From positions 1-64,000 of the forward strand of contig SIBR01000017.1 in the NCBI GenBank assembly GCA_009695065.1: a stretch of 64,000 nucleotides of DNA, read 5' to 3'. Below the pieces are notes generated by a model. That model was not told the origin of the DNA. It searched no databases and saw only the letters and a program-made list of their open reading frames with translations. The position numbers and the translations under genes are program-made. Positions within the stretch are counted from its first letter, which is position 1; each line of letters begins with the position of its first letter. Source of the stretch: Opitutus sp. (lineage in GTDB: Bacteria > Verrucomicrobiota > Verrucomicrobiae > Opitutales > Opitutaceae). This document shows positions 17,367-24,929 of this stretch, one piece after another.

Positions 17367-19108
17367 ACCCGTGCGGCGCCGGGCTGGCGTTGGTTTTCCT
17401 CCAACTCGGCCTCGCGGCCGCCGCGGCGCCGGTTTACGATCTCGTCATCCGAAACGGTACCGTCGTCGACGGTACCGGCCAATACCGCTACCGGGCCGAC
17501 ATCGGGATTGTGGGCGACACGATCGCCGCCGTGGGTCGTCTGGATTCCCCCGATCTGGCGGCGCGGACGATCGATGCCACCGGGCTGACCGTCACCCCGG
17601 GCTTCATCGATCTGCACGGGCATCTGGCCGACACGAAGGGTGTCGACAACCCACTGGTCGGCCCGGGCCTTTTTTCGCCGGACGTTCGCTACCGGGCCGC
17701 CCAAAACTACGTCACGCAGGGCATCACCACGGCGGTGATCAACCCGGACGGAATGCAATTTGTGCCCCTGGCCCAACAGCGCACCGAATTCACCCGGCTG
17801 GGCATCGGCCTGAACGTCGCGCTCATGACGGGACACATGGGTCTCCGGCCGGCCGTGCTGGGCAACGATCAAAATCGCCCCGCTACGCCCGAAGAAATCA
17901 CCCGCATGCAGGCGCTGTTGCTGCGGGATCTGGAGGAGAACGGCTCCTTTGGCCTTTCGCTCGGGCTGGAGTACAGCAGTGGACGTTATGCCAGCACGAC
18001 CGAGCTCGTGGGCCTGGCCAAAACCCTGGCCGCGCATAATGGTCTTTATCACGCGCACCAGCGGAGCCAGGGCTCCGCTCCGATGTGGTATCAGCCGAGC
18101 GTCGATGTCGGCGTGCAACCGCCGACGCTCAGCGAGGCGCTGGATGAAAGCCTCGCCGTCGCGGAGCAAACCGGCGTCAAGATCCTCATCACCCACATGA
18201 AAGGCTGGGGCCCGGGCTATCGGGGACACGCGGCCGAGTATGTCGCCCGGATTAATGCCGCCCACGCGCGGGGCCTGCGCATCTACATCGACAGCTACTC
18301 CTATGTCAGCGCGGGGTCCGACGGCGACTTCGTGCCCCTGCCCGCGTGGGCGGTCGGCAAGGACAAGATGCCGTGGAACGACCCGCGCGACACTTTCGAC
18401 TACGTCACCGCACTCAAGCAGACGCTGACGAAGGACGATGTTCGCTCCCGGCTGGAGCGCGACATCGCCAACAGCGTCGCGCTCAAGGGCGGTGCGGAAA
18501 ACATCCACGTGTTGGAATATCCTGATCCCACGTACGTCGGCCAAACCCTGGGCCAGCTCATGGCGAAGCGCCTGCTGGGGCTGACCGACCTGATCATCGC
18601 GCTGCAACTCGAGGGGAACCCCCACAAAGCCGGCGGGGCCAAGCTCCGGGCGGTGAGCATGGACGAGCGCGACGTAATGACCTATTTCGCGCAGCCGTGG
18701 TGCGCGGTCGGCACCGACGGGCGGATCGTTCTGCCAGAGGACGCGCAGGGCATCGCGAAATTCCTCGGCACAAACCAGCGCTTTTTCGGCACGTTCCCGC
18801 GCCGTCTCGCCTATTTCAGCGGTGTCTTGAAAATCGATTCGTTCGAAGAAGCCGTCCGCAAATGCAGCAGCCTGCCGGCCGGCATCCTCGGTCTGCTGGA
18901 CCGCGGCCGGATCGCCCCGGGCATGAAGGCCGACATCGCGGTGATCGATCTCGCGAACCTGCGCGACAATACGACGCTCATGGAGCCCAGTGTCTACGCG
19001 ACAGGCCTCCGATACGTGCTCGTAAACGGTCAGGCGGTCATCGACGGCGACCGCCGCACCCTCGCCTTACCGGGTCGGGTCCTCGACCCCACGAGACCAC
19101 GCCGCTGA
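17363..19108 (+). CDS. N-acyl-D-amino-acid deacylase-like amidohydrolase, exported
   Basis: This 581-aa protein has a short signal peptide (residues 1-22) and the typical start of the amidohydrolase barrel: YDLVIRNGTVVDGTG, then GFIDLHGHL with the metal pair His85/His87. Downstream, LEYSSGRYAS and the late segment RIAPGMKADIAVIDL match the D-aminoacylase branch. Such enzymes hydrolyse N-acyl-D-amino acids, or D-amino acids bound in other amides, with one or two zinc ions. The ATG overlaps the LamG gene stop by 4 nt; the cyclodeaminase-like gene follows after 54 bp. The order suggests release and then conversion of a D-amino acid, for example from cell-wall material, but the substrate is not proven. 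Confidence 0.8.
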   Translation: MNPCGAGLALVFLQLGLAAAAAPVYDLVIRNGTVVDGTGQYRYRADIGIVGDTIAAVGRLDSPDLAARTIDATGLTVTPGFIDLHGHLADTKGVDNPLVGPGLFSPDVRYRAAQNYVTQGITTAVINPDGMQFVPLAQQRTEFTRLGIGLNVALMTGHMGLRPAVLGNDQNRPATPEEITRMQALLLRDLEENGSFGLSLGLEYSSGRYASTTELVGLAKTLAAHNGLYHAHQRSQGSAPMWYQPSVDVGVQPPTLSEALDESLAVAEQTGVKILITHMKGWGPGYRGHAAEYVARINAAHARGLRIYIDSYSYVSAGSDGDFVPLPAWAVGKDKMPWNDPRDTFDYVTALKQTLTKDDVRSRLERDIANSVALKGGAENIHVLEYPDPTYVGQTLGQLMAKRLLGLTDLIIALQLEGNPHKAGGAKLRAVSMDERDVMTYFAQPWCAVGTDGRIVLPEDAQGIAKFLGTNQRFFGTFPRRLAYFSGVLKIDSFEEAVRKCSSLPAGILGLLDRGRIAPGMKADIAVIDLANLRDNTTLMEPSVYATGLRYVLVNGQAVIDGDRRTLALPGRVLDPTRPRR

Positions 19109-19162
19109 TTTTTCCGGCTTCAAAATTTAACTCGGGCCGCCCGGCCAGGCCTTTTCACTCCG

Positions 19163-20170
19163 ATGCCGCCCTTCACCCCACCCGTTCCTCTCCTGCTCAA
19201 TCGCAGCGACATCGGATCGTTGCTCTCCCTTGAAACCAGCATCACGTCCGTCGAGGAGGCGTTCGCCGCTCATGCGCGCGGCGAATCGCTGCCCCCCGCC
19301 TTGATGCACGTGGACGCCGACGGCGGCGAGTTTCACGTCAAGGCAGGTGGACTGCGCGCCGGTGGCCGCACCTATTTCACCCTCAAGGCCAACGGCGGCT
19401 TTTTTCAAAACCGGGCGCGGCACGGCCTGCCGAATATCCAGGGGCTGATCTATCTCGCGGACGGGGCGAACGGATGCCCGCTTGCCGTGCTCGACTCGCG
19501 CGATGTCACGATTCTCCGCACGGGCGCGGCCACTGCGGTCGCCGTCCGCCATCTGGCGCGACCCGGCGCGAAAGTCGCCACCGTCTGCGGATGCGGCGTG
19601 CAGGGGCGCATCCAGGTACGCGCCCTGGCGGCCGTGCTCCCGCTGGAGCAGATTTACGTGTGGAGCCGTGACGTCGCGAAGGCGGCGGACTTTGCCGCGA
19701 CCATGAGCCGTGAGTTCGGCCTCCCGGTGAAACCCGCCACATCCCTGCCCGCCGCGCTGGCCGCGAGCGATGTCGTCGTGACCTGCACGCCGGCGAAAAA
19801 ATATTTCATCGAAGCGGGCTGGGTGAAACCGGGCACGTTGGTCGCCGCGATCGGCAGCGACAGCCCGGACAAACAGGAAGTCGATCCCCGCCTGCTTGCG
19901 CAAAACGCGGTGGTCTGCGATTTGGTCGCACAGTGCGCCGAGGTCGGCGATCTCCACCACGCGCTGACGGCGGGTTTGATGCGCGTCGATCAGGTGCGGG
20001 CGGAACTGGGCCAGGTCATCGTGGGATTGAAGCCCGGCCGGATTTCCGCCGACGAGATCATCGTTTTCGATTCGACCGGCACCGCCCTGCAGGACGCTGC
20101 GGTCGCCGTTGCCGCCTATCAGCGGGCGCTCGCCAGCGGACGCGGCACCCCGTTCGCGTTTACCGGGTGA
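19163..20170 (+). CDS. ornithine cyclodeaminase/mu-crystallin family protein
   Basis: This 335-aa cytoplasmic protein has no signal peptide. It shows the family N-terminal start (LLLNRSDIGSLLSLETSITSVEEAF), the substrate-side motif TYFTLKANGG, and the Rossmann motif CGCGVQG at 142-148 after RTGAATAVAVRHLA. The conserved AIGSDSPDKQEVD loop and VFDSTG are also present. Members include ornithine cyclodeaminase, alanine dehydrogenase and ketimine (pyrroline/piperideine-2-carboxylate) reductases; the exact reaction cannot be told. Context after a D-aminoacylase-like gene favours an amino- or imino-acid role. It is the last gene of the plus-strand run. Confidence 0.85.
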   Translation: MPPFTPPVPLLLNRSDIGSLLSLETSITSVEEAFAAHARGESLPPALMHVDADGGEFHVKAGGLRAGGRTYFTLKANGGFFQNRARHGLPNIQGLIYLADGANGCPLAVLDSRDVTILRTGAATAVAVRHLARPGAKVATVCGCGVQGRIQVRALAAVLPLEQIYVWSRDVAKAADFAATMSREFGLPVKPATSLPAALAASDVVVTCTPAKKYFIEAGWVKPGTLVAAIGSDSPDKQEVDPRLLAQNAVVCDLVAQCAEVGDLHHALTAGLMRVDQVRAELGQVIVGLKPGRISADEIIVFDSTGTALQDAAVAVAAYQRALASGRGTPFAFTG

Positions 20171-20422
20171 TCGTCGGAGCAACCGTTGATCCTCTCGGGC
20201 TGGTTCCCGCCGCATCGATTCGAAAATGCGGGGCAACTCTCAACCATCGCGAGTGCGGCTTACTTTTCTAGGCGATTCATGCCAGATGAAATCTCGCCTC
20301 CGGTGAAGGTCAGGCCGGTCCGCCGGGCGGGCGCCCGCGACCCCGCCAGCCGGAAAAGGTTTCGGCGGGTTTGGCGGCGCGCCTTCCTTGAAACCGGGGC
20401 GGCCGGGGACCAGCATCCCGTC

Positions 20423-22234
20423 CTATCTGTAGGTGATTTCGATCCGGCGATATTCCGGTGAAGGGAAGACCACCGCCGGCACCGTCACGACGCCGTTCTC
20501 ATCAGGAAAAACTTCCCGGGTGGGTTCCCGGTCAATGGCCACCGTGACCGCCCGATTCGCTCCCGGTTTGAACCTCTGCCGACTACGCAGCGTAACATTC
20601 GCGGTGACGGGATATTTCACGTCGGAATGAGTCATCTGAATCGAAATGGCGTAACGCCGTTCGGTATCGACAATCTCCTTCCATTTGAAGCCGCGGTTCA
20701 TCCAGCCGACGATGTCCCCTTCTGCCGGATTGCCGTGACCGGGATCCTTGTTGTCCGAGCAGTTGCTGAACGCCGGGAAACTCGTCCCCTTGGAAAATTG
20801 CAGCAGGTAGTCGACGGTCATCTTCTGCCGGACGTCTTCCGGCGCGCCCTTGCCGGCCGCGGCGTGCTCGCCATCGTCCCACCAGGCAACAAAGCCCGCC
20901 TTGTGCTCGTCCAGCGCGCGGTAAAACGCGGGCGTCTTGGACCACGGCGTGGGACGGTCCTTTCGACCATGGTCGACCACGAGGAACGGCAGTTCGCGAT
21001 TTCGCTTCACACAGGAAACACCGTCGAGATACGCGAAGCCGCCCAGGTCCGCCGCGTAAGGAACGCCGCCGCCGTAGTCGCCACCCAGCAGCCTGAGCAC
21101 CTTGGTGTAGGCATCATTCGCCGCCATGTCCGGATCGGTTGAGGTGACATAGGAGACGCACGGCACCATCGCACACACCGAGGCGAAGACCGAGGGATGG
21201 TGCAACGCCAGCATCAGGCCCGCCCCACCGCCCGAGGAACCAATCACGTGAACCCGGTTTGGGTCGGTTTTGAACGCGCGATGAACCCAGTCCAATGTCC
21301 ACAACAGGCGCCGTTCGTTATAATTGACGATCGTACCGTCCTTCATGGCGGCCTCATCGTATATCTTGGAATTGTAACCGAAATGCAGCGCGATGCCCGC
21401 CGGAGTTTGAAAATGAGCGACCGGCCCGCCCAGACTGCGATTGTACCACACCCGGTCGGAGGGATACAGATTGAGGCAATTGTTCGCGTAGATGATCTTG
21501 AATTTGAACGAGAGGCTTTCCCGCCATCCCATGGTGGTATCCCCGAACGCCAGATAGTTATAATTCGGATCGTTGGGCCCAGCTCCCCCGGCAAGGCGGA
21601 CGACAATCGGCAGATTGGCGGGAACCACCGGCGGCGCGCCCGGCCCCACCCAGATCGCCTGAACCGGCATTTTCCGCAGACTGACCGGTTGCGACAGACT
21701 GCTTTGCCCGAGCAGCACCTCCCGATTCTCCACTCCCTTCGGATCCAAAACCGTAATCGCGAAGTACTGGTTGTCGCCCTCGTCGGCGGTGGCCGTATGA
21801 ACAAACAATCCGGCCGACGGATCCAGCGGGGGAAGTCCGTCGCCGATGACGAATCCGACCGATGTTCCCGGTGCGTCCCCGAGCTTGAAAGCAGACGGAT
21901 CTTTCCACCAGTCCCGTGCGCTGCCCGGCTGGACGTGATGGCCGATGAGGACCGCATCGGCCAGAGTCCCGGTGGTGATGGGCCGGAAATGCCTGTAGAC
22001 ATTCAGAACGGTCCCCGCGGGCAGCGGGCTCTCCTTCCAAACCAGGAACACCTGGCCATCGCGAAACGTCGCCGACAACCCGGAGACCGAAGGGTCCATG
22101 GCGCTCCGGCCGGCCGGCTTCGCATTTTCAGCGCCCCTTGCAATCAAAGCGGTCGAACCGAGATCGCAGAAGAAGGCGCCAACGACAACAGCGAGCGCAC
22201 AAGCAAAGTCTTTGAACTGCCTTGGGGTCTTCAT
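20423..22234 (-). CDS. secreted alpha/beta-hydrolase-fold protein
   Basis: This 603-aa protein starts at MKTPRQFKD with a signal peptide (residues 1-35). The N-terminal third (about 45-200) contains a fibronectin-III-like stretch (LSATFRDGQVFLVWKESP). The central part holds the nucleophile elbow HVIGSSGGGAG with Ser334 and later a candidate acid/base pair in WWDDGEHAAAG. The C-terminus (about 530-603) is a small beta domain containing VTANVTLRSRQRFKPG. I do not recognise a close named family; it resembles secreted esterase/peptidase-like hydrolases. The frame is open 72 codons further upstream, but the signal peptide fixes the start. Confidence 0.7.
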   Translation of the reverse strand: MKTPRQFKDFACALAVVVGAFFCDLGSTALIARGAENAKPAGRSAMDPSVSGLSATFRDGQVFLVWKESPLPAGTVLNVYRHFRPITTGTLADAVLIGHHVQPGSARDWWKDPSAFKLGDAPGTSVGFVIGDGLPPLDPSAGLFVHTATADEGDNQYFAITVLDPKGVENREVLLGQSSLSQPVSLRKMPVQAIWVGPGAPPVVPANLPIVVRLAGGAGPNDPNYNYLAFGDTTMGWRESLSFKFKIIYANNCLNLYPSDRVWYNRSLGGPVAHFQTPAGIALHFGYNSKIYDEAAMKDGTIVNYNERRLLWTLDWVHRAFKTDPNRVHVIGSSGGGAGLMLALHHPSVFASVCAMVPCVSYVTSTDPDMAANDAYTKVLRLLGGDYGGGVPYAADLGGFAYLDGVSCVKRNRELPFLVVDHGRKDRPTPWSKTPAFYRALDEHKAGFVAWWDDGEHAAAGKGAPEDVRQKMTVDYLLQFSKGTSFPAFSNCSDNKDPGHGNPAEGDIVGWMNRGFKWKEIVDTERRYAISIQMTHSDVKYPVTANVTLRSRQRFKPGANRAVTVAIDREPTREVFPDENGVVTVPAVVFPSPEYRRIEITYR

Positions 22235-22540
22235 TTTCGAGCAAAAAACCGGGGCCGACGGAGAGGGGAAGGGCCGGCAATCTCGCCGCCAACGCCCGGC
22301 GGAAATCGTAGCGGAGGAATAGATGCGCTTGCCGGCAAACGATGGGAAGCCGGATCTGCATGCGACGGATCCGGGAGGGGATCTTCGCAAGTCGTGGCGC
22401 GCAGCTGCCGCTCGCAACCCACGGTCTGCGGCTGACGAAGCCCATCCCACCCTTGCGGCGGAACCGGGCCAAGGTCATCGCCGGCCCGGAGCCAATTCCG
22501 GCTCCCCAATCTCGATAGATTGTGACAGGTAGAAAGGCGC
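22235..22540. other. 306-bp divergent intergenic region
   Basis: This region lies between the hydrolase start at 22234 (minus) and the gene at 22541 (plus). I see no gene, clear promoter hexamers or strong hairpin in it. It presumably holds both promoters. Confidence 0.5.
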
Positions 22541-23269
22541 ATGATCGAGCCCCGCGATCTCACCGCCGTCCGTCCCCGGCCCCGGCGCTGGCTGCCGTTG
22601 CTGCGTGTTGCACTGCTGCTGACGGTCGTTCGCTTCGTTCCGGCGCAGGAGGTGCAGCAGCACGGGCTCGTGTTTGAAAGCTGGGTGCGCGACACGTTTT
22701 TCGCCGGCTACCAACCGCCCAGCTACACGCAGCCGTGGGATATTCCCGCCGCGGCGAACACCGCCCACGGCCGAGTGCCCGTCAATCCCAAGGCGGTGAA
22801 GTATGGTACGCCCGTCGGTCTGGGCGACGCCCTGCGCCAGTTCGAAATCGACGAGCCCTTCGTGCTTATCATCGGATTCTGGCGACAGGAGGGCCCGGCC
22901 AAACATTTCGTGAAGATCGTCGCCCCGCGCATCGAACCCGCGGCGTGGAAAAAGCTCTGGGGGCCCGTCACCCTGGCCGACCTCGAGCGGCTCGACGCCG
23001 TCATCAAGGACCGTTCGCTCAGCCCGGAGCAGGCCCGCGTCGCCGCCGCGAAGATCAAGAATGCCCCGCCCTTCACGCAGGCGACGATGGTGGTGAATCC
23101 CAAGATCGATTCCAAAACGCAGCGCCGGCTGCAGTGCAGCCTGCGCTTCGATGACGTGTTTCGGCACCTGGCCGTTGGCGTCGATTCCCGGCCGGAAGAG
23201 CGCCCCGCGCTCTGGGGCGTCGAATTCCCCGCGCCCATCGTCTCCACTCCACGTGCGTTCGTGCGGTAA
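22541..23269 (+). CDS. exported protein of unknown function, possibly restriction-endonuclease-like fold
   Basis: This 242-aa protein has a basic N-terminus and a hydrophobic core (RRWLPLLRVALLLTVVRFVP, residues 15-34), followed by AQE, consistent with signal cleavage. The mature part begins QQHGLVFESWVRDTFF and continues WDIPAAAN..PVNPKAVKYG (Asp67, Lys84), GDALRQFEIDEPFVLI and VVNPKIDSKTQRRLQCSLRF. The order helix with Glu46, Asp67, then a strand with Lys84 recalls PD-(D/E)XK nucleases, but the second acidic residue before Lys84 is missing (NPK), so this is only a suggestion. AGAAAGG lies just before the ATG, one of the few Shine-Dalgarno-like sequences here. It may be a conserved verrucomicrobial hypothetical. 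Confidence 0.6.
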   Translation: MIEPRDLTAVRPRPRRWLPLLRVALLLTVVRFVPAQEVQQHGLVFESWVRDTFFAGYQPPSYTQPWDIPAAANTAHGRVPVNPKAVKYGTPVGLGDALRQFEIDEPFVLIIGFWRQEGPAKHFVKIVAPRIEPAAWKKLWGPVTLADLERLDAVIKDRSLSPEQARVAAAKIKNAPPFTQATMVVNPKIDSKTQRRLQCSLRFDDVFRHLAVGVDSRPEERPALWGVEFPAPIVSTPRAFVR

Positions 23270-23444
23270 AGGAATGCGGCCGGCGTTGCCCGCGGAATAC
23301 GCCCCCCCGGAAGACCGGCTTCCCCGCTCGATCCCGCTCACCGTCTCACGCTGGGTCGGACAGGTGGAGAGGTTAAACGGGCCGGCATGAAATCCTCCGC
23401 CGGGTTCGCCCGGGCAGACCCACGAAGTCGCCACGCCGCAAAAA

Positions 23445-23459
23445 GGGATCGCCGATCCC
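23445..23459 (-). terminator. short minus-strand hairpin with T-tract
   Basis: GGGATC (23445-23450) pairs with GATCCC (23454-23459) around a 3-nt loop, and on the minus strand it is followed by TTTTT. The stem is only 6 bp. It would end antisense transcripts entering from the ceramidase gene; no minus-strand gene is known there. The significance is doubtful. Confidence 0.25.
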
Positions 23460-23562
23460 AGGGGAATCGACGATGAATCGAACTCCGGAACTGGTCTTCA
23501 ACCCGCCTGACCCCGCCAATGCTACTCGCGGAGGCCAACTCCCCCTCGATCCTCTTACCGCC

Positions 23563-24855
23563 ATGAAAATCCCCGTCATCGCCTCCCTTGCCCTGCTGTG
23601 GTCAGCCCGTCTGTTTGCCGCCGACCCAAAAGCCGCGCCGTTGCCGTTGCGCTGGAAGGCCGCCGCGGCCTCTATCGTCATCACGCCCACGAAAAATTTG
23701 ATGATGGCGGGATACGCCGGCCGCAACCGGCCCGCGGAGGGCAAGTATCAGGAACTGTTCGCCAAGGCCCTCGCGCTGCAGGACGAGCAGGGACAAAAAT
23801 TCGTCATCGTCACGATGGACTTGATCGGGGTAACCCAGTCGATCCACCACCACATCGCGGAGCGCGCCCAAAAAGAGCTGGGGCTGCCCGTGCAAAGCCT
23901 TCTGTTGAATGCCTCGCACACGCATTCCGGTCCGTCGACCCGCACGCTCCCGGTGGAAGGCAACGACCTCGACAGCCAGCGGCGGCGCGACTCCTACGTC
24001 TATACCCTGGAGCTGCAGGAGAAAATTTTCCGCGTGATCGGCGAGGCGCTGGGGAAACTCGAACCGGCCCGCCTGACATGGAACCGGGCGCGGAGCGGCT
24101 TCGCCATGAACCGCCGCCTGCCCACTCCGAAAGGGTACCAGAACAGCCCGAATCCCGACGGCGCGGTCGACCACGAGGTGCCGGTGCTGCGCATCGAAGC
24201 GGCCAATGGCGAACTGCGCGCGATGCTGTTTGGCTACGCGTGCCACAACACCTGCCTCGGCACCTACAACTACTGCGGCGACTATGCGGGGTACGCCCAG
24301 GAATATCTGCAGGCCCACCGCACCAATTTCACCGCGATGTTTTTGATGGGCTGCGCCGGCGATCAAAATCCCTATCCGCGTGGCACCGCCGTCGTCCCGG
24401 GCCTGACCGACCTTGATCTCGCGCGGGCCCATGGGCGCGCCCTCGCGAACTCCGCCGAGATGGCCAACCTCACCCCGAAGCGGGAAGTGCGGGGCCCGAT
24501 CCGCGCCGCCTACGAGGAAGTGATGCTCGATTACGCGCCGGAGAAGGCCAAGCCGTCGCACTCCTATCCCGTACAGGTGATCGCGTTTGGCAACGATCTC
24601 ACGCTCGTCGCCCTCGGGAGCGAGGTGGTCGTCGACTACTCGCTTCGTTTGAAACGCGAACTCGCCGGGGAAGCAGCCGTGTGGGTCGCGGGCTACTCGA
24701 ACGACTACACGGGTTATATGCCGAGCGTGCGCGTGTTGAAGGAAGGCGGTTACGAAGCCAACGCCGGTTGGGCGGAGTCTGTTGAGGAACGCATCGTCGG
24801 CAAGGTGCACGAGTTGCACCGGCGCGTGGGCCAGCCGGGCGCCGCCCGGCCGTGA
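23563..24855 (+). CDS. neutral/alkaline ceramidase-like secreted protein
   Basis: This 430-aa protein has a signal peptide (MKIPVIASLALLWSARLFAA, residues 1-20) and the N-terminal ceramidase-domain hallmarks: ASIVITP, MAGYAGR, VIVTMDLIG and LNASHTHSGPST with His119/His121 as probable zinc ligands. GYACHNTC and MGCAGDQNPYPRG follow, which in the family carry another metal ligand and the catalytic region. The C-terminal immunoglobulin-like domain of true ceramidases is absent, as is common in PVC homologues, so amide hydrolysis of ceramide should not be assumed. The start at 23563 was chosen for the signal peptide; the frame is open 30 codons upstream. The next gene, on the same strand, begins 74 bp later. 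A paralogue lies at the far end (62821). Confidence 0.8.
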   Translation: MKIPVIASLALLWSARLFAADPKAAPLPLRWKAAAASIVITPTKNLMMAGYAGRNRPAEGKYQELFAKALALQDEQGQKFVIVTMDLIGVTQSIHHHIAERAQKELGLPVQSLLLNASHTHSGPSTRTLPVEGNDLDSQRRRDSYVYTLELQEKIFRVIGEALGKLEPARLTWNRARSGFAMNRRLPTPKGYQNSPNPDGAVDHEVPVLRIEAANGELRAMLFGYACHNTCLGTYNYCGDYAGYAQEYLQAHRTNFTAMFLMGCAGDQNPYPRGTAVVPGLTDLDLARAHGRALANSAEMANLTPKREVRGPIRAAYEEVMLDYAPEKAKPSHSYPVQVIAFGNDLTLVALGSEVVVDYSLRLKRELAGEAAVWVAGYSNDYTGYMPSVRVLKEGGYEANAGWAESVEERIVGKVHELHRRVGQPGAARP

Positions 24856-24929
24856 AACGCGGGTTGGATTCGGCTCGTGCGTGCCGCTCGACTCCCCGCC
24901 GACGCCCGACTTAATCCATCCGCACCTGA

